DNA from: Geoanaerobacter pelophilus
GTDB taxonomy: Bacteria; Desulfobacterota; Desulfuromonadia; Geobacterales; DSM-12255
Direction: 5' to 3'
Assembly: GCF_018476885.1 (NCBI RefSeq)
Contig: NZ_JAHCVJ010000002.1
Span: 186,001-250,000 of the forward strand
DNA: 64,000 nucleotides
The notes below the pieces were generated by a model. That model saw nothing but the letters and a program-made list of their open reading frames with translations, did no database searches and was not told where the DNA came from. The position numbers and the translations under genes are program-made. Position 1 is the stretch's first letter. Each line of letters starts with the position of its first letter. Positions 1 to 8,460 of the stretch are shown here, piece by piece.

Positions 1-424
1 TATCAGGATCAAACTCGGTGAACCCTTTGAGCAGTGCGGCCACGCTTCGGGCCTGGCCGCGGGCATCTACCACCAGGATGACCGGCGCATTGAGCAGCTC
101 GGCCACCTGGGCGGTGCTCCCTACCGCCGAAACCCCGCCGAAGCCGTCGAACAGACCCATGACCCCTTCGATAACGGCGATATTGGCACCCTTGGTGTAC
201 CGGAAAAAACTCTCCCTGACACCCTCACTGCCGCAGATCCAGCCATCAAGGTTGATCGATGGCCGGCGGGTGACCATCCGGTGGTAACCGGGATCGATAA
301 AATCAGGCCCTACCTTGAACGGCGCAACGATAAGCTCGTTTCGTCTCAGTACCTCCATGATACCCAGGGTAATGGTGGTCTTTCCTGATCCGCTGTGGGG
401 GGCGGCAATGACAAATGCCTTCAT
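1..424 (-). CDS. cbiA: Cobyrinic acid a,c-diamide synthase (CbiA/CobB), N-terminal part
   Basis: This glutamine-dependent amidotransferase amidates the a and c side chains of cobyrinic acid or its hydrogenobyrinic form, using ATP. Only the first 141 or so codons lie in the window; the rest runs past base 1. Translation from the ATG at 424 begins [17 protein letters not shown], a Walker-A-like nucleotide loop typical of the family's dethiobiotin-synthetase-like domain. It is followed by [14 protein letters not shown] and by [10 protein letters not shown], both family hallmarks. A GGAAGGGA ribosome binding site lies just upstream. It is the last visible gene of the riboswitch-led cob operon, after cobC. 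CbiA and CobB cannot be told apart from this fragment. Confidence 0.9.
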   Translation of the reverse strand, partial: MKAFVIAAPHSGSGKTTITLGIMEVLRRNELIVAPFKVGPDFIDPGYHRMVTRRPSINLDGWICGSEGVRESFFRYTKGANIAVIEGVMGLFDGFGGVSAVGSTAQVAELLNAPVILVVDARGQARSVAALLKGFTEFDPD

Positions 425-439
425 ACGGTCTCCCTTCCA

Positions 440-1042
440 TCACCCGTTTAACAGTTTTACCACCCTGTTGCCGTCTTCGTAGCAATCGATGATGTTGACG
501 CAGCTGTAGTTCTGCTCGATATTGAACAGGCTGGACAGCGGTGCGCCGATGGCATTGAGCAACACCACCCGGTTTGCCCCGCCATGGGCCACCACCAGGA
601 CATTTTCCCCGCGATGATTTGCCGTTATCCGGTCAATAGCAGGCATGATCCGGCCTTCCAGGTCCAGCAGGTTTTCGCCGCCGGGAACCCGGTAATTGAC
701 GATATCTGCCAAGCGGCTCTGCCACTCGTGCGGCCACCGCTCCTGGATCTCGGCCCAAGTCATCCCTTCCCAGATACCGATGTTCAGCTCGCGCAGTGCC
801 GGGTCCAAGACAGGCTCAATGCCGAGATGTTCACCAATGATCCCTGCCCCGATCCGGCAGCGCTGCAGATCACTGCTGTAACAGGCCGTTATCCGGGCAT
901 CTGTGAGCCGCGGCTTCAATGCATGGTACTGCGCCACCCCGTGCTCACTCAGAGAGACGTCGACATGGCCATTATACCGTGGCGCACCAGCCCCCTCGAC
1001 TTCGCCGTGCCGGATGAGATAAATGCGTGTTTTTGCCGTCAT
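440..1042 (-). CDS. cobC: Alpha-ribazole phosphatase, histidine phosphatase family
   Basis: A 200-residue phosphoglycerate-mutase-like phosphatase. The catalytic RHGE motif is near residue 12 (IYLIRHGEVEG), with a second arginine in SSDLQRC, the acidic LRELNIGIWEG segment and the second catalytic histidine in VVAHGGANR. In the nucleotide-loop pathway CobC removes the phosphate from alpha-ribazole 5'-phosphate or from adenosylcobalamin 5'-phosphate. The operon position between cobS and cbiA/cobB supports this over a general phosphatase. The ATG at 1042 follows an AAAGGAC ribosome binding site and lies 10 bases after the cobS stop. Confidence 0.88.
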   Translation of the reverse strand: MTAKTRIYLIRHGEVEGAGAPRYNGHVDVSLSEHGVAQYHALKPRLTDARITACYSSDLQRCRIGAGIIGEHLGIEPVLDPALRELNIGIWEGMTWAEIQERWPHEWQSRLADIVNYRVPGGENLLDLEGRIMPAIDRITANHRGENVLVVAHGGANRVVLLNAIGAPLSSLFNIEQNYSCVNIIDCYEDGNRVVKLLNG

Positions 1043-1052
1043 AACAGTCCTT

Positions 1053-1796
1053 TTATATTCTACCGCAAAAAACAGGGATCAGAATCAGCGCGGTAATTTC
1101 GTTCAGTTCGCTGACAAAGCCGATGATATCGCCGGTAACCCCGTCAAGCCGTTGCTCAAAGTATCTTCGGCAGCCAAAGGTACAGAGTGACAGTACCAGG
1201 AGCAGAGCCAGCCATGATGGCCCCAGCAGCGCGCATCCTGCCACCCCGGTCAACAGCAGGGCTGCCATGAGCTGCAACGGGCCGACCCCGTTGACAAAGG
1301 CTGCGCCGAGCCCTTCGGTCCGGGCAGTCCGGGCGCCGACGGCAGTAACAACCTGGGCACAGCGGGCCGCCATGGGGAAAAGCAGCAGGGTCTGCCATTT
1401 GAGTGCGGGGCTCAACGCATGAATCGCCTGGTATTTCAGACCGATACCCAGGATAAGACCCACGACTCCCACCGCTCCGACCCGCGAGTCCTTCATCACG
1501 GCCAGGAATCGCTCCTTCGGCCCCCTGGCGGCAAACCCGTCACAGACATCGGCCAGGCCATCGAGATGCAACGCCCCGGTAATCAGGGACAACAGCGTCA
1601 CCAGCAGCAGGTCGCCCACCTCAGCTGCCACTCGTCCGGCAAACAAGAAATCGACACCGGCCAGCATCCCGCCCAAGGCAAGCCCGACCAGCGGGAACAG
1701 GGCCATGGAACGCCCGAGATCGCGCTCTTCGCACCGCACCTGGAACGGCAGCGGAACAATGGTCAGAAACTGGAAGGCAATGACGAATAGTCTCAT
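1053..1796 (-). CDS. cobS: Adenosylcobinamide-GDP ribazoletransferase
   Basis: A 247-residue polytopic membrane protein that joins adenosylcobinamide-GDP and alpha-ribazole (phosphate) to give cobalamin (phosphate). It starts with the family signature MRLFVIAFQFLTIVPLP and carries the acidic motif GALHLDGLADVCDGFAAR, thought to bind magnesium and nucleotide, plus KDSRVGAVGV. Several hydrophobic segments follow, up to the C-terminus. Length is normal. No strong ribosome binding site is seen before the ATG at 1796. The 120 bases between it and cobT hold no gene. Confidence 0.93.
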   Translation of the reverse strand: MRLFVIAFQFLTIVPLPFQVRCEERDLGRSMALFPLVGLALGGMLAGVDFLFAGRVAAEVGDLLLVTLLSLITGALHLDGLADVCDGFAARGPKERFLAVMKDSRVGAVGVVGLILGIGLKYQAIHALSPALKWQTLLLFPMAARCAQVVTAVGARTARTEGLGAAFVNGVGPLQLMAALLLTGVAGCALLGPSWLALLLVLSLCTFGCRRYFEQRLDGVTGDIIGFVSELNEITALILIPVFCGRI

Positions 1797-1916
1797 GTTA
1801 ATTTTGGCCCAGCCTCACAATTCAAGAGTTGAGATGATCCCAAGGCGCCGAGAAAGAAGCTCCGCGTCCATTGCAGTACGATGAGGATTCTGATGACGAG
1901 GCGACACCGGTAGCGC

Positions 1917-2975
1917 TCAAGTATTGGATTGGGTCACGCCGGCCTCTTCAAAGCTGGCCATTTCTTTAAGTATCTTTACGCCCGCCTCGATCAGCCCCAT
2001 AGCCAGGGCTGCGCCGGTCCCTTCGCCGAGCCGCATCTTCAGATCGAGGATCGGCTCCAGCTTCATCCGTTCCAGCATGACCCGGTGGCCGATTTCGACC
2101 GAATGATGAGCAGCAAAGAGGTATTGCCCGACATCCGGGTTCAATTCGCAGGCGATCAACGCTCCGGCTGTCGAGATAAAGCCGTCTACCACCACCGGCA
2201 GACGACAGGCAGCGCCGCCGAGTACCAGCCCGGCAATGCCGGCAATCTCCAGACCGCCAACCTTGGCCAGTACATCCAATGGGTCGGCAACATCGGGAGC
2301 GTTCACTTTCAGTCCGCGCTCAATAGCCGACACTTTCCGGTCGAGGGCTGCATCGTCAATGCCGGTGCCGCGGTGAGTCAGCTCGCGGGGCGAAATCCCG
2401 GAAAATGCCGCTATTATGGCCGATGACGGTGTGGTGTTGCCGATACCCATCTCGCCGGTGGCAATCATGGCTGCCCCTTCTTCTTTGGCCGAGCGCGCCA
2501 GCTCGATGCCAACCTCAATGGCAGCTATGGCCTCAGCCCTGGTCATTGCCGGGCCGATACTGAGGTTTTTCGTGCCAGGGGCAATTTTTCTGATGATCAG
2601 CCCCGGCTGCGGGGCAAAATCGTAATCGACGCCGATGTCGACAACACGAACCTCGGCCCCGGCGTGACGGGCCAGGACATTAACACCCGCACCGCCCCGC
2701 AGGAAATTCAGCACCATCTGCGGCGTTACCTCCTTCGGGAAGGCCGAAACACCCTCCTCGACAACGCCATGGTCGCCAGCAAAGGTAAAGATGATCTTTT
2801 TCCCAGTCTCCGGCGCCAGACTGCCGGTTATGGCAACAACTCGACGGGCAAAATCTTCGAGACGGCCGAGAGAGCCGAGAGGCTTGGTTTTATTGTCCAG
2901 CTTTGCCTGGGCGGCATCCAGCAACTCGTCATCAAGCGGCTTGATCTCCGCGAGTGTTTTGGTCAGCAGGTCCAT
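1917..2975 (-). CDS. cobT: Nicotinate-nucleotide--dimethylbenzimidazole phosphoribosyltransferase
   Basis: This enzyme activates the lower-ligand base, making alpha-ribazole phosphate from dimethylbenzimidazole and nicotinate mononucleotide. Visible family motifs are [12 protein letters not shown] near the N-terminus, [42 protein letters not shown] and [11 protein letters not shown], which includes the catalytic glutamate region. The ATG at 2975 (352 residues) is chosen because an AAGGAGA site lies just upstream. A longer reading from a TTG at 2999 would put that site inside the coding region. It follows cobU in the operon. Confidence 0.93.
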   Translation of the reverse strand: MDLLTKTLAEIKPLDDELLDAAQAKLDNKTKPLGSLGRLEDFARRVVAITGSLAPETGKKIIFTFAGDHGVVEEGVSAFPKEVTPQMVLNFLRGGAGVNVLARHAGAEVRVVDIGVDYDFAPQPGLIIRKIAPGTKNLSIGPAMTRAEAIAAIEVGIELARSAKEEGAAMIATGEMGIGNTTPSSAIIAAFSGISPRELTHRGTGIDDAALDRKVSAIERGLKVNAPDVADPLDVLAKVGGLEIAGIAGLVLGGAACRLPVVVDGFISTAGALIACELNPDVGQYLFAAHHSVEIGHRVMLERMKLEPILDLKMRLGEGTGAALAMGLIEAGVKILKEMASFEEAGVTQSNT

Positions 2976-2995
2976 AGATATCTTTATCTCCTTTT

Positions 2996-3517
2996 TCAAC
3001 CTTTGAGTTTCAGAGGGATTCCGGCGATCGCAACGTACACTTCATCGGCAGCTGCAGCGATCAGCTGGTTGGCCTCGCCGGCCAGGTCCCGAAACGATCG
3101 GGCCAGGGCGTTTTCCGGCACGATCCCCATGCCGACCTCGCTGGAAACAAGCACCAGGGGGGATTTGAGCGAAGCAAAGGCCGAGGTGAGGCGTGTCACT
3201 TCGGCAAGCGCCGGCTCCGGGCTGTGGTGTTGCAATAACAGGTTGGTCAGCCAGAGCGTGAGGCAATCGACCAGCATTGCCTGAAAATAACCGTCATGCC
3301 CGGTAATGACCCCGCACAGGTCAAGCGGCTCTTCTAGAGTCTGCCACTCCGGGCCGCGCCGCTGTTGATGCCGGGCGATCCGCGCCGCCATCTCGGCATC
3401 ACCGGCTGCGGCCGTGGCGATGTAACCAAGCGGAGTGCCGAAGCCCTCGGTCAGCTGCTCAGCCAGTCGGCTCTTGCCACTGCGGCTACCGCCTGTTACC
3501 AATATTACTTTTGCCAT
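2996..3517 (-). CDS. cobU: Adenosylcobinamide kinase / adenosylcobinamide-phosphate guanylyltransferase
   Basis: A 173-residue bifunctional enzyme that phosphorylates adenosylcobinamide and then transfers GMP to it. The N-terminus [20 protein letters not shown] holds the P-loop; [14 protein letters not shown] contains the histidine region that carries the GMP intermediate; [12 protein letters not shown] and [12 protein letters not shown] are further family motifs. An open frame extends upstream to 3634, but that sequence is the riboswitch and terminator, so the ATG at 3517 is the start. It is the first gene of the operon. Its ribosome binding site (AGGAGG, about 3531-3536) lies inside the terminator stem. 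Confidence 0.93.
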   Translation of the reverse strand: MAKVILVTGGSRSGKSRLAEQLTEGFGTPLGYIATAAAGDAEMAARIARHQQRRGPEWQTLEEPLDLCGVITGHDGYFQAMLVDCLTLWLTNLLLQHHSPEPALAEVTRLTSAFASLKSPLVLVSSEVGMGIVPENALARSFRDLAGEANQLIAAAADEVYVAIAGIPLKLKG

Positions 3518-3552
3518 AAAATAAAACCCCGCCTCCTGAAATGGAGACGGGG
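3518..3552 (-). terminator. Riboswitch expression platform: intrinsic terminator overlapping the cobU ribosome binding site
   Basis: Read on the minus strand, CCCCGTCTCC, a six-base loop and GGAGGCGGGG form a ten-pair hairpin with one G-U pair, followed by TTTTATTTT, which ends directly at the cobU ATG. The AGGAGG that would serve cobU is the 3' arm of the stem. The same hairpin could therefore stop transcription and hide the ribosome binding site. Confidence 0.85.
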
Positions 3553-3601
3553 TCATGATTAAATCGGCGCCGGTCCCTCTCCCACGAAGGTTCCTGAATT
3601 G

Positions 3602-3768
3602 CCAATCGGGCAGGTCTCCTGACTCTCGGATCATCCTACTGGCCGCGCCTTCCCAAGAAATCCCAGTGGCACACAGCGGCTTTCGTCACCGATTACAGTT
3701 GCGGGGCAGCGAGGGATTTTCACCCTCTTCCCTATTATCGCCTGCGGAAAACAGGCGCACCTGATTGG
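3602..3768 (-). ncRNA. Cobalamin riboswitch
   Basis: The minus strand shows the ordered conserved blocks of the cobalamin aptamer: GGTGAAAATCC, CTGCCCCGCAACTGTAA, GGTGACGAAAGCC, GCCACTGGGA (B12-box region), GGGAAGGCG and CCGAGAGTCAGGAGACCTGCC. The ends pair as a closing helix: CCAATC and AGGT at the 5' end match ACCT and GATTGG at the 3' end. It lies about 50 bases upstream of a terminator hairpin that abuts cobU, so cobalamin binding probably turns off the cobU-T-S-C-cbiA/cobB operon. Confidence 0.96.
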
Positions 3769-3815
3769 TATGATATTTAATTTTCAGTCTTTTCTAGCAG
3801 ACCGCCCAATGAAAG

Positions 3816-4415
3816 TCAAACTGATTGTGGGGTGTTGACCAGCGGTTCGAGCGCACCCCAGATCCCGTCGATCCCTTCCCGGGAAAGCGCTGAGAAGAAC
3901 AGAAATTCGGACTCCTGGACTTGCATGGTCTTGGATATTATCTGGGCCTGGCGTTTCCGCTCGTTCTTGGAGACCTTGTCGCACTTGGTGATTACCATTA
4001 TCGGCGGAATGTCGTGGGCACGGAGCAGGTCGAGCATCTGGATATCCTCCTGGCTCGGCACCCGGCGCACGTCCAGGATCAGCACCACCCCGCGCAGAGT
4101 CTCGCGCTTCGAGAGGTACGCCGTCATCATCGGCCCCCACTGCTTCTTGACATCCAGCGGCACCTTTGCAAAGCCGTAACCGGGGAGGTCAACCAGCATG
4201 AAGGAATCGCTGTTTACCGAAAAAAAATTTATCAACTGGGTCCGGCCCGGAGTGTTGCTGGTCCTTACCAGGTTCTTGCGATTGACCAGCAGGTTGATCA
4301 GCGATGACTTGCCGACGTTGGATCGGCCCACAAAGGCAACCTCCGGCAACTCCGCCGGCGGATACTGGTCGGGCTTTACCGCACTCTTGATGAACTCAAC
4401 ATTTTTGATATGCAC
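3816..4415 (-). CDS. engB: Ribosome biogenesis GTPase EngB (YihA/YsxC)
   Basis: A 199-residue TRAFAC-class GTPase needed for assembly of the large ribosomal subunit. The G1 loop GRSNVGKS is at residues 30-37, TPGRTQ carries the G2 threonine, DLPGYGFAK is G3 and TKCDK is G4. FFSALSREG is the G5-like segment. Length and motif spacing are typical. It stands alone between the cob operon and a divergent HDOD gene. Its 3' end lies about 50 bases before the riboswitch. Confidence 0.95.
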   Translation of the reverse strand: MHIKNVEFIKSAVKPDQYPPAELPEVAFVGRSNVGKSSLINLLVNRKNLVRTSNTPGRTQLINFFSVNSDSFMLVDLPGYGFAKVPLDVKKQWGPMMTAYLSKRETLRGVVLILDVRRVPSQEDIQMLDLLRAHDIPPIMVITKCDKVSKNERKRQAQIISKTMQVQESEFLFFSALSREGIDGIWGALEPLVNTPQSV

Positions 4416-4451
4416 GTTTATCCTCTTCCAGTGCCTGGCTAATGCGGAGAT

Positions 4452-4478
4452 TAAATAAACCCAAAGAGTTGCCGATTT
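4452..4478 (+). promoter_or_regulatory. Candidate sigma-28 (FliA) promoter for the HDOD gene
   Basis: TAAA at 4452-4455, exactly 15 bases, then GCCGATTT at 4471-4478. The usual FliA consensus is TAAA-N15-GCCGATAA, so only the last two -10 bases differ. It lies about 70 bases before the chosen ATG. A sigma-70-like pair (TTGCCG at 4470-4475, TATAAA at 4491-4496, 15-base spacer) overlaps it, so sigma choice is open. Confidence 0.55.
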
Positions 4479-4546
4479 AAATTAAACGGGTATAAATTAT
4501 ATGCGTGGTACAGGCCATCTATTTAGCGAAACGGAGCATGTTTATC

Positions 4547-5395
4547 ATGAACAAGGAACTGGAACAGGCAATAATGGCTGCCGGCGACCTGCCAACTATA
4601 CCTGTAGTTGCCATGAAAGTCATGCAACTTCTGGAGAGCGAAAACGCGACTGCGGATGAACTTGCCAAAATTGTCGCTTCAGACCCGGCAGTGGCGGCAC
4701 GAGTTCTGAAAATATCCAATTCCTCATTTTACGGCTGTCAACGTCAGATCCAGAGCCTTTCCATGGCCATTGTCATCCTCGGCTTTACCACTCTGAAAAG
4801 CCTGGTTGTTGCAGCATCGGTAAAGCAGGTGTACAAGCCGTTCGGACTGACAGAACAGATGCTCTGGGAGCATTCCTTCGGCGCCGGCCTTGCGGCACGC
4901 ATTATTGCCTCAAAAACCAGGCTGGCCAACGAAGAAGAGGCGTTCCTTGCCGGCCTGTTCCACGATATCGGTAAAACCATCATGAACTCTCTGGACCGGG
5001 ACAAGTTCCAACTGGTCATGCAGAAGTGCTACAATGACGGCATCCCGTTCGATGCGGCAGAAAAGAGCATCTATCCGTTCTCTCATGACGAGGTAGGAGC
5101 CTATGTCATCAAGAAATGGAACTTTCCTGATGCGCTCTTTACTACCATAATGCAACACCACAAGCTGGAGTTCACGCCGGCCGATGATGATTATCTGATC
5201 AAACTGACAGCGGTCGTCAATCTCGCGGATCAGTTCTGTAGGAAGCTAGGCATCGGCACCAGAGACCCGGAGGAAACGCTGCTACCAGCGCAAAGCAAGG
5301 CAGCAGAACTTGCCAACCTCTCAGAAGTGCAGATTGCCGAGTTGCTTGATACTTTCAGCGAAGCTTATGAAAAGGATCGGCAGGCCTTTGCCTAG
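4547..5395 (+). CDS. HDOD domain signalling protein
   Basis: A 282-residue protein made almost entirely of one HDOD domain, a regulatory relative of HD phosphohydrolases often tied to motility and chemotaxis signalling. Visible motifs are GDLPTIPVVAMKVMQLL at the start, SDPAVAARVLKISNSSFYG, AIVILGFTTLKSLV, WEHSF, GLFHDIGKTIM and FSHDEVGAYVIKKWNFP. The ATG at 4547 is preferred to the GTG at 4505 and the ATG at 4538 because GGAG at 4533-4536 is best spaced for it. Target and ligand cannot be told from sequence. The possible FliA promoter would place it in the flagellar regulon. Confidence 0.8.
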   Translation: MNKELEQAIMAAGDLPTIPVVAMKVMQLLESENATADELAKIVASDPAVAARVLKISNSSFYGCQRQIQSLSMAIVILGFTTLKSLVVAASVKQVYKPFGLTEQMLWEHSFGAGLAARIIASKTRLANEEEAFLAGLFHDIGKTIMNSLDRDKFQLVMQKCYNDGIPFDAAEKSIYPFSHDEVGAYVIKKWNFPDALFTTIMQHHKLEFTPADDDYLIKLTAVVNLADQFCRKLGIGTRDPEETLLPAQSKAAELANLSEVQIAELLDTFSEAYEKDRQAFA

Positions 5396-5398
5396 AAG

Positions 5399-5629
5399 CT
5401 AATCGTCGTGTTTGAGGAGCTTGGGGCCATCGCCGCCGTTCTCGTCCCCTGCCAGCAAATCCTCAATGTCGGCAAGCCGTCGCGCCCGGGAAGAGATATC
5501 CACACTGTCCTTGCCCGGTTTTTTCGGCAGCTGCCTGACAGCCCGCCGCTCCTGCCCGGTCCGGCCGCGCTCCCCGCTTACAGGCCTGATACCCAGAATG
5601 CCACTTATCGGATCATCTCTTTCAGGCAT
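5399..5629 (-). CDS. Small protein of unknown function with a FlgM-like segment
   Basis: A 76-residue, highly charged and probably disordered protein. The start at 5629 has a strong GGAGGAG site seven bases upstream; the longer open frame to 5788 would overlap the promoter region of the TPR gene. The stretch DSVDISSRARRLADIEDLL resembles the segment of anti-sigma factor FlgM that precedes its sigma-28-binding helices, but the later VRxEKVxxLK and GxY parts are absent. It ends 3 bases from the convergent HDOD gene. Calling it an anti-sigma factor would be speculation. Confidence 0.6.
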   Translation of the reverse strand: MPERDDPISGILGIRPVSGERGRTGQERRAVRQLPKKPGKDSVDISSRARRLADIEDLLAGDENGGDGPKLLKHDD

Positions 5630-5704
5630 ACTCTCCTCCAGTAAAGAACAACATCCTTTTTCAAAACAATAGCAGCTTTTCCCAATGCATCTCTGAAAAA
5701 AACT

Positions 5705-5720
5705 GCTATAATTATATAGC
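5705..5720. promoter_or_regulatory. Palindromic -10-like element between divergent genes
   Basis: GCTATAATTATATAGC is a 16-base palindrome with one central mismatch pair. It holds TATAAT on both strands, midway between the minus-strand 76-residue gene (start 5629) and the plus-strand TPR gene (start 5745). It may be a shared -10 region or an operator. No convincing -35 hexamer was found for either direction. Confidence 0.35.
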
Positions 5721-5744
5721 AAAAAATGGGATCGAGGAAAAGCG

Positions 5745-6953
5745 ATGGCAACTACTTCTGACAATGGGACTTCACTCTTTTTGGCCATTCTGCCGACTGC
5801 TGAAACTCAGCAGGCACAAAGGGCTTCTCTTGCCAACAATCAGCTCATAGCCGGCGTTCGCATGCTCCAGAAAAGCCGTCCGGACGAAGCCATCAAATTT
5901 TTCAAGAAAGCGGTGGCACTGGACTCCTCAAACGTGGATGCTTACACCTACTTGGGCAACACCTATCTCTCACAAAAGAAGAACAAGGAAGCCATTGACA
6001 CCTACAAGAAACTCGTAGCGATGAAGCCATTCGACAAGGACGCGGCAGTAAATCTAGGCAACGCTTATGCCCAAGACAAAAAGTACGCAGACGCTGAGAA
6101 ATCTTACAAGAAAGCGGTCTCGATCAGCCCTAATGATAAGCTGGCTCATTACAGTCTGGGGCAGACATATTTATTGCAAAATAAGCTGAAAGACGCGGAA
6201 ACCGAATTCCTTAAGGTAAGCCGGATAGCCCCGCGCGACGCCAACGGCTTCTATGCACTGGGCCAGACCTATAATAAAATGGGGAAATTCGATGCAGCAA
6301 TAACAAACCTTAAGCAGGCACTCAGCCTGAAACACGAAAATTTTACTTTGGCCGAAACTGAATTGGGATATGCCTATGCAGGCAAAGGGGATGACTATAA
6401 CCTGGAACGGCAGATTACCAAGCTAAAAAAAATTGATTCTACTGCGGCCCTCGAACTTCAGGCTGCCACTCTGAAACCCAAATTTACTAATGTCAGCGCC
6501 GGCTCTTATGACCCCTTTCTACCAACATTGGGGCCAAACACTACACTTGAGATGTTGACCGCGACCGATCCCAAGCACACCCTGTCCCAAGCCAATGCGT
6601 CAAAAACCTTTACCATGGACTTTCAGTTCAACAGTGATATGGATCCAGTTTCTGTGCAAAGCCTTGCGAACTGGCAGATCAGAAAAGCAAACGGCGGAGC
6701 AGCCGGATACTACAATTACGGCTATACCCCGAACCCGCAAAAAGAAGCCAATCTGCCGATAATAAAGAGTGTTGCCTACAACGTAACAAGCCGGCTGGCC
6801 ACCGTAACATTTTCCCTGAAACAAAATGCCGACGTGAGCGCGGTTATCGATCCGTCGCACCTTGTTTTCAAGTTCTCAGGCAAAAATATTGACGGCAAGG
6901 CAATGGATAGCACTGGAGATGAGTTTGACGGATTTGCCGGGAAACCGTTCTGA
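5745..6953 (+). CDS. Tetratricopeptide repeat protein with C-terminal beta-type domain
   Basis: A 402-residue protein. About residues 30-225 are five or so TPR units (for example DEAIKFFKKAVALDSSN, KEAIDTYKKLVAMKP, ADAEKSYKKAVSISPND, KDAETEFLKVSRIAPRD, DAAITNLKQALSL), a scaffold for protein contacts. About residues 265-400 form a different domain. Its FTMDFQFNSDMDPVSV and VTFSLKQNADVSAVIDPSHLVFKF segments resemble the Ig-like SbsA-type fold, as a guess. GAGGAAAAGCG precedes the ATG at 5745. No signal peptide is obvious. A strong terminator follows. Confidence 0.75.
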   Translation: MATTSDNGTSLFLAILPTAETQQAQRASLANNQLIAGVRMLQKSRPDEAIKFFKKAVALDSSNVDAYTYLGNTYLSQKKNKEAIDTYKKLVAMKPFDKDAAVNLGNAYAQDKKYADAEKSYKKAVSISPNDKLAHYSLGQTYLLQNKLKDAETEFLKVSRIAPRDANGFYALGQTYNKMGKFDAAITNLKQALSLKHENFTLAETELGYAYAGKGDDYNLERQITKLKKIDSTAALELQAATLKPKFTNVSAGSYDPFLPTLGPNTTLEMLTATDPKHTLSQANASKTFTMDFQFNSDMDPVSVQSLANWQIRKANGGAAGYYNYGYTPNPQKEANLPIIKSVAYNVTSRLATVTFSLKQNADVSAVIDPSHLVFKFSGKNIDGKAMDSTGDEFDGFAGKPF

Positions 6954-6955
6954 AT

Positions 6956-6987
6956 AAAATACCCCGCAGCTAGCTGCGGGGTATTTT
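6956..6987 (+). terminator. Bidirectional intrinsic terminator
   Basis: A perfect palindrome: AAAATACCCCGCAGCT followed by its exact complement AGCTGCGGGGTATTTT. It gives a GC-rich stem flanked by A and T tracts, directly after the TPR stop codon. It would end transcripts from both sides, including the minus-strand glycan operon that finishes at 7057. Confidence 0.93.
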
Positions 6988-7056
6988 CTCAGTAATTTGA
7001 TTCTCTCATCGAAGCAAGCTTCGGGGAATAGTAGCGAAGGAGTAACAACACCCTAT

Positions 7057-8457
7057 TCAGGAAACGGCATCCTTATTAGTGCTCCTATAATAAGTACTTT
7101 TAATCAACTCTTCATCTTTAAGCCCCAGATTCAGACGCTCGTTACATTCACGCAAACCTTCCATGACGCATCGCTCAAGTTCGTCATCCTGCATAGTCGT
7201 CATGTTGAGTCGCAGATCCTGACGGTCACCCAGACTTAGTAAATAGTCTTCTTCATCAACGATGAAACCATGCTCAACAGCGTAGTCATACATTTTAGAA
7301 CCCGGCTGTGGCAAAAGATACCCACCTGAGGGATATATCTGACATTTTACACAACAATCGAAAGTTTTTTTAATCGTTTCAGGTGTCTCTTCCGGGAAGC
7401 CAAAGACAAGGCTTGTATAGACGGCAAGCCCTGCTTTATGAAAGAGTTCTGTTTGACGCTCAAACTGTTCTACCTTCATATGCTTATTCATTGATTTAAG
7501 AATGTGCTCATCTGCGGATTCAAGAGAATAAGAAGCTGAAATACAACCGGCTTCCTTCATTCTATTAATAATTGCGATATCATCCTCGCTATCAAACAAG
7601 TCTCCCCTGCATGAAACTCCCCAGATGACTGGAAGCTTCTTTTCGATCATTGTGTCCGCCAGCTCAATTGCCCGCTTCTTGTTAAACAATGTCAACTCAT
7701 CACTGAAACCAACAAAGTTAATATTGTATTGCTGAACCAGTTGTTCAATTTCTTCGCAAATTGAAGCCACTGACCGATACCGATAAGGATAACTCTTGAA
7801 TGCGTGATAGCAAAACGTACAATTTGCAATACATCCACGAGCAGTATTAATTGGCAACATTCGAATTTTTTCGCGTGGGATCGGGAGACCTTCGCTTAGC
7901 TGAAGTTTACTATTATTAATATATAATTCGATGTCAAAAATTGAAAAATCAATAAAAGGGATTTCTGAAATATCTGCTATCAATGCGCGCGGTGGAGTTG
8001 TAATTAAGCGAGACCCTTGCTTCAGGCAAATCCCGGGAACCTCCCCAAGATCGCCATTGTTTTTGATATGCGTCAGCAAATCAACTATAGTTACATCACC
8101 CTCTCCAATTACAGCAATGTCTACTTCGGTTTTGGAAAGCAATGTTTCAGTAATTGATGAAGCGACAGTATTCCCGACAATTATCTTGATATTTGGATGA
8201 TAGCCTCTCAATTTTGCGGCAAGCTCCTTGACCATTTTATACCCTGTCACGATGCATCCCATACATACGACATCGTAGCTTTTTCGGGAAATCAAGGCGT
8301 CAAGCTCTACATCCTCATACCTGTAGGCATCAATATCAACCAGATCAAAATCAAAACCTGCGTTTTTTATGGCTGTTACAATGTAACCAAGGCCAACGGG
8401 GAAAATCATAAGTGGCGATTTGGGACGTAATGAAAGATTGAGCACCAGGATATTCAT
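7057..8457 (-). CDS. B12-binding-domain radical SAM protein
   Basis: A 466-residue enzyme. About residues 1-150 form a Rossmann-like cobalamin-binding-type domain (MNILVLNLSLRP, YDVVCMGCIVTGYK, IIVGNTVASS, VIGEGDVTIVDLL). About residues 200-400 are the radical SAM core, with CIANCTFC (C209, C213, C216) as the 4Fe-4S cluster motif and later SLESADEHILKSMNK and FGFPEETPETI. The DxHxxG cobalamin motif is not seen. Family members methylate or rearrange unreactive carbons. In this cluster a role in modifying the flagellin sugar is plausible but not shown. It is the last gene of the glycan operon and markedly AT-rich (21 GC of 60 in 7321-7380), suggesting separate acquisition. Confidence 0.85.
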   Translation of the reverse strand: MNILVLNLSLRPKSPLMIFPVGLGYIVTAIKNAGFDFDLVDIDAYRYEDVELDALISRKSYDVVCMGCIVTGYKMVKELAAKLRGYHPNIKIIVGNTVASSITETLLSKTEVDIAVIGEGDVTIVDLLTHIKNNGDLGEVPGICLKQGSRLITTPPRALIADISEIPFIDFSIFDIELYINNSKLQLSEGLPIPREKIRMLPINTARGCIANCTFCYHAFKSYPYRYRSVASICEEIEQLVQQYNINFVGFSDELTLFNKKRAIELADTMIEKKLPVIWGVSCRGDLFDSEDDIAIINRMKEAGCISASYSLESADEHILKSMNKHMKVEQFERQTELFHKAGLAVYTSLVFGFPEETPETIKKTFDCCVKCQIYPSGGYLLPQPGSKMYDYAVEHGFIVDEEDYLLSLGDRQDLRLNMTTMQDDELERCVMEGLRECNERLNLGLKDEELIKSTYYRSTNKDAVS

Positions 8458-8460
8458 TAA

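Noticed and set aside
584-1096. Long plus-strand open frame over cobC and similar frames over most minus-strand genes
   Set aside because: These are shadows of GC-rich coding regions on the other strand; no family motifs or ribosome binding sites support them.
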